Shown here: positions 35,431-46,440 of the stretch, in pieces | How positions within the stretch are numbered: the first letter of the stretch is position 1 | Layout: the number at the start of each line of letters is the position of its first letter | Assembly (NCBI RefSeq): GCF_027409185.1 | Contig: NC_084469.1 | Span: 80,821,918-80,885,917, forward strand | Source: Cynocephalus volans | Taxonomy: Eukaryota; Chordata; Mammalia; Dermoptera; Cynocephalidae | Length of the DNA: 64,000 nt | Direction: 5' to 3' | Notes under the pieces: model-generated | Told to the model about the DNA's origin: nothing | The model's database searches: none | The model's input: only the letters and a program-made list of their open reading frames with translations | Position numbers and translations under genes: made by a program

Positions 35431-36268
35431 AAGAAAAGGGCAAAACTACAAAAGCATTATTATTTACAACAAAACATTATTGGAAGAAACTAATGAAGAC
35501 AAATAAATGGAAAGACATCCCATGTTCATAGACTGGAAGACAATATTAAGATGGCAATACACCCCAAAATGATGTACAAAGTTAATGCAATCCCAATTAA
35601 AATTCCACCTGGCTTTTTTGTAGAAATCAAAATGTTGATTCTAAAATTCATGTGGAAATGCAAGGGAACCAATATAGCCAAAACAATTTTAAAAAGTGAA
35701 AATGAAGTTGGAGGTTTCATACTTCCCGATTTCAAAACTTACTACAAAGCTGTAGTAATCAAGACTGTGTGATACTGGCATAAAGAGAGATGTACAGATC
35801 AATGGGATAGAATTGAGAGTTCCTGAAATAAACCCTGTATAATCAATTGGTTTTTGATAAGGGTGCTGAGGCAATTCAATTGGGAAAGAATAGTCTTTTC
35901 AACAAATGATGCTGGGATAACTGAGGATCCACATGCAAAAGAATGAAGTTGTACCCCTTCCTTACCCATACACAAAAATTAACTCCAAATGGATCATGTG
36001 AGAGCTAAATCAATAAATCATTCAGAAGAAAACTTAGAAGTAAATCTTTGTGACTGTGGGTTAGGCAAATCCTTCTTAGAATCAATACTGAAAGAACAAG
36101 CAGCAAAAGGAAAAATGAATAAACTGGATTTTCATCAAAATTAAGACCTTTTGTGTTTCAAAGGATACCACTGAGAAAGTGAAGGCAACCCACAGAGTCT
36201 GAGACGATATTTGCAAATCATATATCTGGTAAGGAACTTGTATCCAGAATTTATTTTAAAAAATTCTT

Positions 36269-36360
36269 GGGCTGGCCCATTAGCTCAGTTGGTTAAAACA
36301 CTACCTTGTAACACCAAGGTCAAGGGTTTGGATCCCTCTACTGGCCAGCTGCCAAAAAAA
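36269..36360 (+). mobile_element. monomeric tRNA-Ile-like SINE
   Basis: GGGCTGGCCCATTAGCTCAG to CTACTGGCCAGCTGCC and a short A tail, inserted in the old L1. Confidence 0.85.
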
Positions 36361-37216
36361 GTTCTTATAACTCAGCATTAAGGAAATAAATAATTCAATT
36401 AAAAAATAGACAAAGAATCTGAATAAATATTTATCCAAAGAAGATATACAATGCCCAACAAGCACATGAAAAGATGTTCAGAATCATTAGCCATCAGGGA
36501 AATTCACATCAAAACCACACTGCAGTGAAATACTACTTCACATCTATTAGCATGGTTATAATAATAATAATAAAAAACAGATGACAATTGTTGTGGAGGA
36601 TAAATAAACACTGGAACCCTTGTATATTGCTTGTGTGAATGTGAAATGCTGTAGCCACATTGTAAAGCAGTTTGATAGTTTTTTAAAAAGTTAAACATAA
36701 AATCACCATATGACCCAGCAATTCAACTCCTGTCTAAGAAAAACTAAAACATATATCCATACAAAGATTTGTATATGCATGTTCATAGACACATTATTTA
36801 TAATAGTAAAAAAGTGGAAACAAATGTTCACCAACTAATGGATGGATAAGCAAAATGTGGTGAATGTGTACAATAGAATGTTAGGCAGCAGTAAAAAGAA
36901 AAAAAGTTCTGACACATGTTACAATATGGATGAACTTTAAGGGCATTATGCTCAGTGAAAAAGACAGTCACAAAAGGACAAGTACTGTGTGAATCCACTT
37001 AAATGAGTTCTCCTAGAGTAGTTGAATTAGTAGAGACAGAAGGTAGAATGGTGGTTGCCAGGTGCTAGGGGGAGGGGGAATGAGGAGTTAGTGTTTAATA
37101 GGTATAGAGTTTCAGTTTTGCAAGATGAAAAGAGCTCTGGAGATGGGTGGTGGAGATGGTTGTGCAATAATAGGAATATACTTAATGCCACTGAACTGTA
37201 CACTTCAAACTGGTTA

Positions 37217-37316
37217 AGGGCTGGCCGGTGAGCTCAGTTTGTTAGAACATGGTGCTGATAACACCAAGGTCCAGGGTTGATCCCTGGACCGGCCATCTGC
37301 CAAAAAAAAAGAAAAA
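37217..37316 (+). mobile_element. monomeric tRNA-Ile-like SINE
   Basis: GGGCTGGCCGGTGAGCTCAG to GGACCGGCCATCTGCC followed by an A-rich tail. It lies at the very end of the old L1. Confidence 0.85.
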
Positions 37317-37341
37317 AAATTGCTAAGATGGCAAATTTATG

Positions 37342-37437
37342 GGATTTTTCTGGTGGCTGGCCAGCACGAGGATCCGAACCCTTGACCTTGATGTTACAAG
37401 GTTGTGCTCTAACCACCTGAGCCAACCGGTCAGCCAC
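37342..37437 (-). mobile_element. monomeric SINE, reverse orientation
   Basis: GGTGGCTGGCCAGCACGAGG to CTGAGCCAACCGGTCAGCC, the reverse complement of the monomer. It sits only 26 bp from the plus-strand copy before it, making an inverted pair. Confidence 0.85.
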
Positions 37438-37519
37438 AATCGTAAGTTTATGTATATTTTACCACAGTTAATAAAATTAAAATCACATAATGGCTTATCA
37501 TCAAAAAATCTTTTTATCA

Positions 37520-37674
37520 GGCCGGCCTGTGGCTCACTTTGGCAAGTGTGGTGATGATAACACAAAGGCCACGGGTTCAGATCCCTATATAGGGATGGTT
37601 GGTTAGTTCACTTGGGAGAGCGTGGTGCTGACAACACCACGACAAGGGTTAAGATCCTCTTACCAGTCATTAAA
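37520..37674 (+). mobile_element. dimeric tRNA-like SINE
   Basis: GGCCGGCCTGTGGCTCAC, CACGGGTTCAGATCCC, GGGATGGTTGGTTAGTTCAC and GTTAAGATCCTCTTACCAG are followed by an A tail. AATCTTTTTATCAG and AATCTTTTCATCAG flank it as the target-site duplication. Confidence 0.88.
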
Positions 37675-37689
37675 AAAAAAAAAAATCTT

Positions 37690-38570
37690 TTCATCAGTCT
37701 CTCACTAGACTAGGTCCTCCTTCAGTATTGTGGAAACTTCCCTCTTGCTAAAGGATTTCTTACTTGATCATTAGACTCTCTCATCTCCTTGGTTTCTGGA
37801 AAATATATAAAAAAGCCTTTACCAAAACTAATCAAATCAGAATGAATTTTACCTGTTCTTCCTTCACTTAGAGACAACTCGTTTAACCCAATACTCTCAT
37901 AAACAATTGGAAAAACTGTCTTATTGGTAATCTAAACACATCTTTGCTAACGTTTTTTGAAAATATAGAAAAGTTTTTATCATATATCTTAGATATATTT
38001 TCATCAAAAGCTTAAAGGAGCTGACTTAGCTCATTTAGTTTATAGACACTATTCACCATTTACTCTATTTGGCAAAGCCAGTCCTTACTGTCAAACCAAC
38101 CAGTAAAATCAAACTTCATTTCTGTTAGAAACTTTATTCAATGCAAATCCCTATGAAAATCAACATAAGCCAAAATTGTTTGCATCCAAAGCAGCGCTTC
38201 ACTCTTAACAGAAAATCTGTGCAAGACAAGACAGCCAAGAATGTAAGGTGGATTTAATGCACCTTGTTTTAAAGAGGCTTCAAAGGTAACCTTATTTCAA
38301 ATAAGATACCGTTATTGCTCCTGCAGCTGGTGCCCGTCCTTTATGCTGGGGGTGGGGTGGGGTGGAGCAGCAGGCCACACTGTAATTCTGGTGGTGAGAG
38401 GTGGGTCTTTCTTTCGTAGAGTGGGGTTGAGGATGACTGTGAAGGGAAGGAGGGGAAGGACAGCCAACATCTCTGAGTGAGAGACCTGGGACTCGGAATC
38501 TCTGTTCTCCAGAACCTCCCTCCCTCTCTTACTCAGTCATGGGAGACATTTCAAAGGACGTGGCACTTAA
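37690..38570. other. no gene seen; unique intergenic DNA
   Basis: No exon or repeat recognised. A G-rich segment (GGGGGTGGGGTGGGGTGG near 38346-38364) could form a G-quadruplex. Confidence 0.45.
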
Positions 38571-38579
38571 GTTGATTCT

Positions 38580-39435
38580 CCCCCAAACCTACTCTCAATT
38601 CACCTTCACCATTTTAGTAAATGGGCCAGTGTCCATCACCAGTTGCTCAGCGAAGAACCTCGGGGCTGTCCTTGATTCCTTTCCTTACCCAAACATCCAT
38701 TACCCACTCCATCAAGTTCCATCACCTTATGCCCAAATGCATCCCAAATCCAGTCACTTCTCACCTCCACCATTGTTGCCCAAGTCTGGGCCACCATCAC
38801 CCTCTGCCCGGAAAGATTGCAAGAGCCTCTTAACTGTCTTCCTGCTTCACTTCTTGTCCTCTACTGGGGGGTCCTGTCCCTTCCTTATGTAAAACCTCTT
38901 CATTGCTTTCCTTTGCAGTTAGAATAACATCTGAATAATAGCCAACCTTGCAGGGTGACCAATTTGTCCCGTGCAAACGGGCACAGTTGGTCGCACTAGG
39001 CAAGGCCCTGTGTACACGACCCAAGGCTTTGACCCTGCCGCCCTCTGTGATTGCTTCTCACAGGACTCGCTTCCCCCACCCGCACCCTCCCCCCATGCAC
39101 CCTCTCAGGCTTACTTGGCTTCAGTCCTGTTGGTTCCTTGTCTCAGGATATTTGCTGTACTTGCTGCTCCCTCTAATTTGGTTCAGTGCCCCCTCCTCAA
39201 AGAGGCCTTGGGCCACTCCAGCTTAAGTAGTTCCTTTACCATCACCATCTGGCCCCCTGTCTCTGCTACTCACTCTGTGTGGAATTTGAAGCTTTCTGTG
39301 CCTCACTTTTCTTTCCCGTAAAATGGGGACAAGGGCTATCCTCAAAGGACTACAGAGGAGATACCATGAGGTACTCCTTGCCAAGCCCTCAAATCACTGC
39401 TGGAACACAGTAAGTGCTTCATATTAGCTGTCATT
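38580..39435 (+). repeat. L2 fragment
   Basis: TCAGCGAAGAACCTCGGGGC, CCACCATCACCCTCTGCCC, CTTAACTGTCTTCCTGCTTC and AAGTAGTTCCTTTACCATC are L2 wording spread over 800 bp, one of the longer L2 pieces here. Confidence 0.6.
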
Positions 39436-39443
39436 ATCACCCT

Positions 39444-39846
39444 GTGTATTAGTCTGTTTTTGTTGCTTATATCAAAATACCTGGAACTCGGTGATTTGTA
39501 AAAAAACAAAACTTATTGCTTACAATTTCTGAGCCTGGGAAGTCCAGAGTGTGGGGAACATGTCTGGTGAGGGTCTTGGTGGTGATGACAGTGACCCAGG
39601 AGTCTCACATGGCAGAAAATGGCAGAGCAGAGAGAGCATATTTCCTTATTCACTCTCCTTTTAAAGCCCTCAGAACCACGCCTGTGACCACCATTTTTAA
39701 TCCATTTAGTAGGCATGGTCCTCAGAATCTAATCACCTCTTCAAGGCCCCACCTTTCAATTACCATAATAGGATTTCCCACCCTCTTAACAGTCACAATG
39801 GGGATCAAGCTACCAATACATGAAACTTGGGGGACACAATCCATAT
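39444..39846 (-). mobile_element. MaLR-type solitary LTR, copy 2, reversed
   Basis: It reads TATTAGTCTGTTTTTGTTGC at one end and GAAACTTGGGGGACACAATCC at the other. The middle (CCATTTTTAATCCATTTAGT, CCTATTATGGTAATTG reversed) matches the 11644 copy in reverse complement over most of its length. Same family, separate old insertion. Confidence 0.75.
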
Positions 39847-39889
39847 TGCCCTATCCCATTTCCTTCCTAGCACCTGTCAATATCTAATA

Positions 39890-40220
39890 TAATCATATTT
39901 ATTTATTTGTTCCATGTTTATTGTCTGTCTCTCCAACCAGAATGTGGGCTACATCAAGGCAAAGATCTATTTTACTTCCCTCAGTGCTAAAAATAGTGCC
40001 TGGTGCTTATCAAGAGCTCAAGATAAGTGTTAAGAATGAATGCAACTTTATGGTTGCACAAGATGTGGATGTACTTAATGCCACTGAATTGTACACTTAA
40101 AAATGGTTAAAATGGTGAAATTTATATGTATTTTCTATGTTACATATATTTACCACAATGTAAAAGCATACTAATGTTATATAATACTTAATAGCTTTCC
40201 TAGTTAAAAAAAAAAAAAAA
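39890..40220 (+). repeat. L2 3' end followed by an L1 3' end
   Basis: CCAACCAGAATGTGGGCTACATC and AATAGTGCCTGGTGCTTATC at 39930-40020 are L2. GTTGCACAAGATGTGGATGTAC, CCACTGAATTGTACACTTAAA and an A tail at 40200-40226 are an L1 3' end. Confidence 0.65.
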
Positions 40221-40275
40221 AAAAAAGTGAATGAAGGTAGGTCAGAGCTCCCTAGCTGCTGGGGAATTTGTTCTT

Positions 40276-40370
40276 TTTTTTTTTTTGTGGCTGGCCAGTC
40301 CAGGGATGGAACACTGGACCATGGTGTTATCAGTACCGTGCTGTAACCAACTGAGCTAACTGGCCAGCTA
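40276..40370 (-). mobile_element. monomeric SINE, reverse orientation
   Basis: T12 then GTGGCTGGCCAGTCCAGGG to GAGCTAACTGGCCAGC, with TTGTTCTTTTT and ATGTTCTTTTT on the flanks. Confidence 0.85.
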
Positions 40371-40379
40371 TGTTCTTTT

Positions 40380-41990
40380 TAAAATCATTCCACTGCTTTC
40401 ATATATAGGTTTACTACGTATGTATGTATTATTAAGCAATTTACTATTTGGTTTTGCTTGTTTGTAAATTTTATAAAAATAGTATCATGTTGTGAATATT
40501 CCTCTGAAATTGGTTTCATTTGCTTTTACTAATTCTAATATTCATCTGTGTTGATGTATATATCCATCAGACATTTTCCCCACTATTTAGTAATCCATTG
40601 TAAAATCCATTATTTATTTATACATTCTACTGTTGACAGATATTTGGATTGTGGCTTTTTCATTTCTCTCTTCCTTATTTCTCACATGAACAATGCTTGT
40701 ACATGTCTCTTGGTGCGCTTGTCCAGGGGTTTCTCCTCGGCAGTAGCTAAAAAGTAGTTAGTACTTTTCCCCTTCTCTACTCTTGGTAAGAAATGTGTTT
40801 TATGTCATGACCCAGTACACACAGACACACATATTTATCCTGACTTTCGGTGATGCAACTTGGCATTTTCTAAGCTATTTTATTTCATTTTTTAAAAAGA
40901 TGTCGATGCAAATTACAAAATGATTTCTTGACGAACAAATTCATAGTGCAAAAAATCTTGCAGTCCAGTTTAAGCATATACCCAGGAGTGGGATTGCTGG
41001 GTCCTGGGATACAAACACGTTCAACTTTAGCAGATAGGCCAAATCGTTCTCCAGAGTAGTTATAGTAATTGACCCCTCACCGGCCCAGTATAAGAATTGA
41101 CATTTGCTCTACATCCTCACTTAGTGGTGTGAGACTTCTTAATTTGTGCTCATTTAGTGGGTGTAAAATGACATCTCATTATGATTCATCTTTCGTGATA
41201 TACCTATCCGTGTTTCTTTCCATTTTACTTTTGGAATTTTTGTCTTTTTTCTTGGTGATTTGTTAAGGTTTGTTATATTTATGCATGCTAATCTTTTATT
41301 GGCTATGTTTATTGTAAGTATTATCCCTCAGTTTATACCTCGTCTTTTCACTTTTTTTATCAGCAAAAGTTGATGAACAAAAATTCTTAATTTTAATTTA
41401 GTCAAATTTATCAATAATTTCCTTTACAGTTAGTAGTTTTTAAATTTTGTGTAAAAAATTCTTCCATCCTTGTTCTGAAGTCATAAAGATACTGTCCAAA
41501 AATTTCTGCTAAAGGAAAAATTTTAAATTTAAATCTTTAACCACCAGGAATTAATGCAATTCCTTTTTGTTTCCATACAGATTGGCAATAGTCTTAGCCC
41601 ATCTTTCCTCTGACTAATCTGCTGGGGTAAGGCTGTCATTATCAAGCATCTCCAAGTGTGTAGGTCCATTTCTGTACTCTCCTCACTTTTCTTCATCAAT
41701 ATGTCTATTCCTGTCCGATACCACACTACTGTAATTAAGGAGTGTCTTGAGTATTCTTGGGCCTTTGTTATTTTATATCCACTTTAGACACAGCTGGACA
41801 AATGAAAGTCTGTTGAGACTTGGAATTGCATTGACTCTAGAAATTGTTTTGGGGAGAAGTGACATCTTTATGATATTGACTATTCCATCAGTAATATCAT
41901 ATAGCTCTTCACTTATTTAGACCTCCTTTAATGTTCTTCAATAATGATTTGTCATTTTCTCCATAGATTTAAGAGAGAGCTTTTAAAAAA
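40380..41990 (-). repeat. old L1, antisense
   Basis: From the 3' end (TTACTACGTATG; ATCATGTTGTGAATATTCC) through GTGGGATTGCTGGGTCCTGGG and TGGGTGTAAAATGACATCTC to ORF2 wording (GGAATTGCATTGACTCTAG, near 41840). Reverse orientation, many indels. Confidence 0.75.
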
Positions 41991-42000
41991 TGTAAACAAT

Positions 42001-42095
42001 GGGCTGGCCAGTTAGCTCAGTTGGAATGCAGCCTTGTAAGACCAGTGTTAACAGTTCAGATCCCCATACAGGCCAGCTGTCAAAAAACCCACAAA
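42001..42095 (+). mobile_element. monomeric tRNA-like SINE
   Basis: GGGCTGGCCAGTTAGCTCAG to CATACAGGCCAGCTGTC with an AACCCAC-type tail. AATGTAAAC and CATGTAAAC flank it. Confidence 0.82.
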
Positions 42096-42114
42096 CATGT
42101 AAACTAGACCCTCT

Positions 42115-42780
42115 CCCTTCCCTGATGATAACTTGATAATGGTTTTTCCATTGCTCTTAAATTATAGCCCAAATTCCTTACCTGGATATGTAACCTAGCT
42201 TTGACTACCTCTTCAAGTACATCTTGCAAAACTGGCACCCTTGCTCAGGATTGGTTGGTCTCACAGACTCTGGTCAGTTCTTCTTGCTCATCCCAGGGAA
42301 GTTACAATAGCCATTCATTGTTCACTCTCTGGGGAAGGCTTCCATCTTCCAACTCCAACCCTCTGCCTGGCTAACAGCTAGCTCAAATGTCTTGACATCA
42401 GAGAGACCTTTGTTGAGCAGCTGGCAAGTGCAGGAATCTGCAAGTGCAGGGATCTGAACCTTTACCTTGGTGTTATCAGCATCCCGTTCTAGCCAACTGA
42501 GCTAATCGGCCAGCCCAAAAGAGACCTTTTTGAACATCCTTTTCAGAATTGTCCAGTTATGCCCTTTCATAGCCAGAGAGAACACCCCATTCTTTCCATT
42601 TCAATTCTTTATCACTTTTGGCAGTTTATTGGTTCATGGGTGTGCATGTTTGTTTAATGCCTGGCTTCCTGAACAGCCTCCAAGCTCCCTGAGGGATGTC
42701 AGTTGTTTGATTCACCAAGGCACCTGGCACATTGCTTAGGACATAATAGATGCTCAATAAATGTTTGTTCTACACTGGCC
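42115..42780 (+). repeat. L2 split by a SINE
   Basis: TTGCTCTTAAATTATAGCCC and CTTTGACTACCTCTTCAAG lie before the SINE. CTGAACAGCCTCCAAGCTCCC, AAGGCACCTGGCACATTGC and GATGCTCAATAAATGTTTG, the L2 3' end, lie after it. Confidence 0.65.
42425..42517 (-). mobile_element. monomeric SINE, reverse orientation
   Basis: GCAGGGATCTGAACCTTTACC to CTGAGCTAATCGGCCAGCCC. GAGAGACCTTT upstream (42402) and AAGAGACCTTT downstream mark the target site. GCAAGTGCAGGAATCT/GCAAGTGCAGGGATCT is a small internal tandem duplication at its start. Confidence 0.78.
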
Positions 42781-42808
42781 AGCCTCAAAAAAAAAAAAAA
42801 AAAAAAAG
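42772..42808 (+). mobile_element. SINE 3' stub with A tail
   Basis: ACACTGGCCAGCCTC plus a 22-base A run is the last 15 bp of a monomeric SINE, a severely 5'-truncated insertion. Confidence 0.6.
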
Positions 42809-43073
42809 TTAAAGGAAGGATGGGAAGGAAAGAGGGAAGGAGAGAGGAACTTACATCCTATATATAGTGAGGAAAGAAGAAACAAAGCCAAATAAAGGAC
42901 ATTAGGGGTGTAAATGGGCTGAATTTGAAATGAGCTTTTAAAAATTGCATCATTAATGTAATCTAGAATGCATTCTAGTTGTCAAAGATTCAAATGATGC
43001 AGAAGTATAAGAAATATAAATTTAAATTTCCTCTCATCATCCCTTCTTCATACCCACCCTCCATCTCAAGATG

Positions 43074-43617
43074 TGATGGTTAATTTTAGGTATCACCTTG
43101 ATTAGATTAAGGAATGCCTTGAGAACTGGTAAAGCATTACTTCTGGGTGTGTCTGTGAGGGTGTTTCCAGACTAGAGAGGCATGTAAGCCAGTGGACTGA
43201 GTAGGGACCGCCCTCAGTGTGGGTGGGCACCATGCAATTGGCTGGGGGCCTGGATAGAATATGGATAGAACAGAAAAGGAAGAAGATTTCCCCTGTCTCT
43301 CCTCTGGAGCTGGATTCACATCAGAACTCTAGGCCTTGGGACTCCAGGACTTACACCAGTTCCCCCACCCCCTGCCCCACCCTATTCTTAGGCCTTTTGG
43401 CCTTGGACTATATCATTGGCTTCCCAGGTTCTGAGACTTTTGGACTTGGGCTGACATGCACTACCAGCATCCCAGGGTCTCCAGTTTGCAAACAGCATGT
43501 TGGGGGACATCTCAGCCTCCATAATCATGTGAGCCAATTCCCCTAATAAATCATCTCTCATCTATCTATCTATATATCCTCTTCGTTCTGTCTCTCTGGG
43601 GAACCCTGACTCATACA
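43074..43617 (+). mobile_element. LTR-like repeat (TGATGGTTAAT family), copy 2
   Basis: TGATGGTTAATTTTAGGTATC, GTGAGGGTGTTTCCAGACTAG, CCATGCAATTGGCTGGGGG, AATCATGTGAGCCAATTCC and CTGGGGAACCCTGACTCATACA occur in the same order as the 8557 copy. No internal retroviral region is attached. Confidence 0.75.
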
Positions 43618-43680
43618 CACCAGGTAACTATTATTTATTAATAGTTTAGTGGAGTATCTTCATAGATCCTTTCTATCCAC

Positions 43681-43715
43681 TTATATATATATATGTGTGT
43701 GTATATATACTAATA
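43681..43715. repeat. TA/TG simple repeat
   Basis: TATATATATATATGTGTGTGTATATATAC, an alternating purine-pyrimidine tract. Confidence 0.85.
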
Positions 43716-43933
43716 TACATCTATAAACATATAGATTTATTTTTCTTTTCTAAAATCAGGAATATCATCACACGTTACTAGTTGTTGTTTGCAATGCTTT
43801 TTTCAATTAATGCTGTGGCATGGATGTCTTTCCATTTCAGTTCAGATAGATATTCAACCAGTTCCCAACCGATAGATATTAGTTTGCTGAAATTGTTCAC
43901 TATTATAAACAGTCTGAAATGAATGTTTATTGT

Positions 43934-44365
43934 ATTAATCAGGGTTCTCTAGAGAAACAAAGCCAATAAGATATGTATATGTGTGTATAAATACATAGTA
44001 TACATATATATATGTATTGAGAGAGAAAGAGATCATTATTTTAAGATATTGGCTCATGTGATTATGGAGGCTGGCAAGTTCAAAATTTCAGGGTGGCTGT
44101 GAGGCTGGAGACCCAGGGAAGAGCTAGTGGGTGTTGTAGTTTAAGCCCTAAGGCCTTCTGCTGGAGAATTATCTCTTGCTTGGAGGTCAGTCTTTTGGGC
44201 ATGAGGCCCACCCACATTATGGAGGCAATCTGCTTTATTCAAAGTCCACTGATTTAAAAGTTAATCTTATCTGAAAACATCTTCACGGAAACATGCAGAA
44301 TAATGTTTGATCAGATATCTGAGTACCTTGGCCCAGCTGACCCCAAATTAACCGTTACTTTTATG
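43934..44365 (-). mobile_element. LTR-like repeat (TGATGGTTAAT family), copy 3, reversed
   Basis: TGTATTAATCAGGGTTCTCTAG, GGCTCATGTGATTATGGAGGC, GGCCCACCCACATTATGGAGG and AGCTGACCCCAAATTAACCG are the reverse complement of the 8557/43074 family. It lies 320 bp from copy 2 in the opposite direction. Confidence 0.75.
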
Positions 44366-44624
44366 AACATATATTTTTGTTCATGTGTATAAACTTTTAT
44401 ATAAACTCGATTACTAGCAATGTGATTGATGTTTCAAAGGATATGGACAGTTTAAATGTTAATCGATATATATTGCTATATTAGACTCCTAAGAGGCTAT
44501 AAAATAAGAGCTACAAACTCCAACAGTTTTTGACAGTGAATTTGGGCATGTTTGAACCTGGCCACTTTGAGTACATGTTCCTCTAAGTCTCTGGGATTTT
44601 TTGTTGTTGTTGTTTTGTTTTGTT

Positions 44625-45188
44625 TTTTCCACTTCAGGGCCTTTGCACAACCTCCTCAGCAGCCCAGAATTTAATTCTCCCCCACAAGAGCCTTTGCTTA
44701 GTTATTCTCCTACACAACTTTAGCTATCTGTCTACTAGCCCAGATTAGGTCAAATTCTCCTGTTTATTTTTTATTTTTTGAAAGGATCGAGCATAATTTT
44801 ATCTATTAATTTTTTTCTAGCTTTATTGAGGTACCATCAACAAATAAAATTTGTATTTATTTAAGGTGTACAACGTGATATTTTGAGATATGTATATAAT
44901 TGTGAAATGATTACCTGGGTAATGCTTTCTCCTAACATCCTTCTTTTCACAGCAGGAACAATCTCCATATGAAATTGCAGGTTCTCCTCTGTTCCCTGGG
45001 TGCACTGGGTCTTCTGTTAGCTCCTGCACATATCAATCCTGTCCAGACTCAGAGCCTTTGCATTTGCTGTACTCCCTGCCTGGATCTCGTTCCCCCTGTC
45101 TTCATAAGGTTGGCAGCTTCTCATCTAAAACTTAGCTTCAGTGTTACCTCCTCAGAAAGGTTTTCCTGACCTTCTGATGCCTCTTTGT
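44625..45188. repeat. L2 pieces with an antisense L1 end between them
   Basis: CACTTCAGGGCCTTTGCACAACC (44630) and TGCACTGGGTCTTCTGTTAG to GGAAAGGTTTTCCTGACC (45000-45170) are L2. Between them, TTCTAGCTTTATTGAGGTACC and AAGGTGTACAACGTGATATTT (44815-44885) are a reversed L1 3' end. Confidence 0.55.
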
Positions 45189-45190
45189 AC

Positions 45191-45640
45191 TCATTATCTA
45201 GGGCTGTCATAACAAATTACCACGAACTTGAGTGGCTTAAAACTCACAGGCCTGGGGGCCAGAAGTCCCAAATCAAGGTGTTGGTAGAGTTGTTTCTTTC
45301 TAGAGTCTCGAGGGAGAATCTGTCCCATGCCTCTGTCCCAGCTTTTGGTGGCTGTCAGCAATCCTTGGCATTCCTTGGCTTGTAGATACATCACTTCAAT
45401 CTTCACCTCCAACTTTACATCACCTTCCTCTCTGTGCACTTCTCCCTTTCTCTTCTCTTATAAGGATAGTTGTCATTAGGTTTAGGGCCACCCAGGTAAC
45501 CTGGAATGATTTCATCTTGAGATCCTTAATTACATCTGCAAAGACCTTTTTCCAAATAAGGCCACATTCCGAGGTTCTGGGTAGACATATATTTTGGGGG
45601 GCCATTATTAACCACTACACATTATCCTGTTTTATTTTTT
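45191..45640 (-). mobile_element. MLT1-type MaLR LTR, reversed
   Basis: TAGGGCTGTCATAACAAATTACC, CCTTGGCTTGTAGATACATC, CTTATAAGGATAGTTGTCATTAGG and CCAAATAAGGCCACATTCC are the reverse complement of an MLT1-class LTR; it ends near AACCACTACACAT. Confidence 0.75.
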
Positions 45641-45763
45641 TCAGAACACTTTCACATCTGAAATGATCTGGCTTAGTGAGGTTTTCTAACTGCTGGTTCT
45701 GACCTATTAGTGGGTTATAAAATGTAGTGGGCTTGGACCTGCGTTCAAAAAGTTTAGATAGAC

Positions 45764-45877
45764 GGGCTGGCTGGTTAGCTCAATTGGTTAGAGTGCAGTG
45801 TTACAACACCAAGGTCAAGGTCAAAGGTTTGGATCCCCATACTGGCCAACTGCAAAAAAAAAAAAAAAAAAAAAAAA
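45764..45877 (+). mobile_element. monomeric tRNA-Ile-like SINE
   Basis: GGGCTGGCTGGTTAGCTCAA to ATACTGGCCAACTGC with a long A tail. AAGGTCAAGGTCAAAGG shows a 6-bp internal duplication just before box B. Confidence 0.85.
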
Positions 45878-45924
45878 GATAGAAAATTTAAAAGGGAATA
45901 TAGAATTAGAGAATATTGGAATCT

Positions 45925-46440
45925 ATCATGTATAATAAGGGTGGCAGCTAAGACCACCTACATCTATACTATTTAGATATGAGGACCGAGAGCTCGGGCC
46001 ACTTGTCATAATTATTTGTTCCTGGGAAATCTTGTCCAGGAAGACAAGTTTGTAAACCAATAAGTAACTTCATGGTTTGCTTCAGGAAATTGCTGTAAAC
46101 CCATTTGTCTGGACAGATGATTTGGTCATATGGACAAATAGCTCACTTACCAATCAATAGTTAATATTACTCCATTCAAAATCCTCATCTTGCCATGGTT
46201 ATCAATCCTAAACTACAATGTCTTGAATTTTGCCTGGTCCCAATCAGTTCCCTCCTTGACAGTTTTACCTTGAACCCCTTAGGCCCGTATCCCAAAATCC
46301 TACACATATCCTCTTCTTTCCTCATCCTTCTGAAGCACTATTAAGATTCTAGCAAGGTGGTGTTCTCCATCACTACAATAGCTCTTAATACGTTTAACTG
46401 TGCTTGGTCAATAGGTTTTCTAGTGGTCTTTTCAGGAGCT
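45925..46440 (+). mobile_element. ancient ERV LTR-like segment A
   Basis: Shares order and wording with segment B at 51715-52137: CCATTTGTCTGGACAGATG, then CCCAATCAGTTCC, TTACCTTGAACCCCTTAGGCCC, ATCCTACACATATCC, and an end near GTGGTCTTTTCAG. The two are clearly related but diverged. Read as the 5' LTR of a decayed provirus, or as a solitary LTR. Confidence 0.5.

Larger units (their letters stand above)
34772..37216 (+). repeat. old L1 ORF2 to 3' end, interrupted twice
   Basis: It enters ORF2 at the reverse-transcriptase palm (ATCTCAATAAATTCAGAAAAAGC; the FADD region at 35090-35110 is mutated to CVGDMI). It continues through WYWHKERCTDQWD-like coding at 35768-35810 to the 3' UTR end at about 37216. 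It is interrupted by a Y3 RNA retropseudogene (35314-35430) and a SINE (36269-36360). Many stops show it is dead. Confidence 0.8.

Noticed and set aside
39516-39887. 123-codon plus-strand frame resembling a minus-strand frame at 11675
   Set aside because: The similarity comes from both lying in copies of the same MaLR LTR, on opposite strands; LTRs do not code here.
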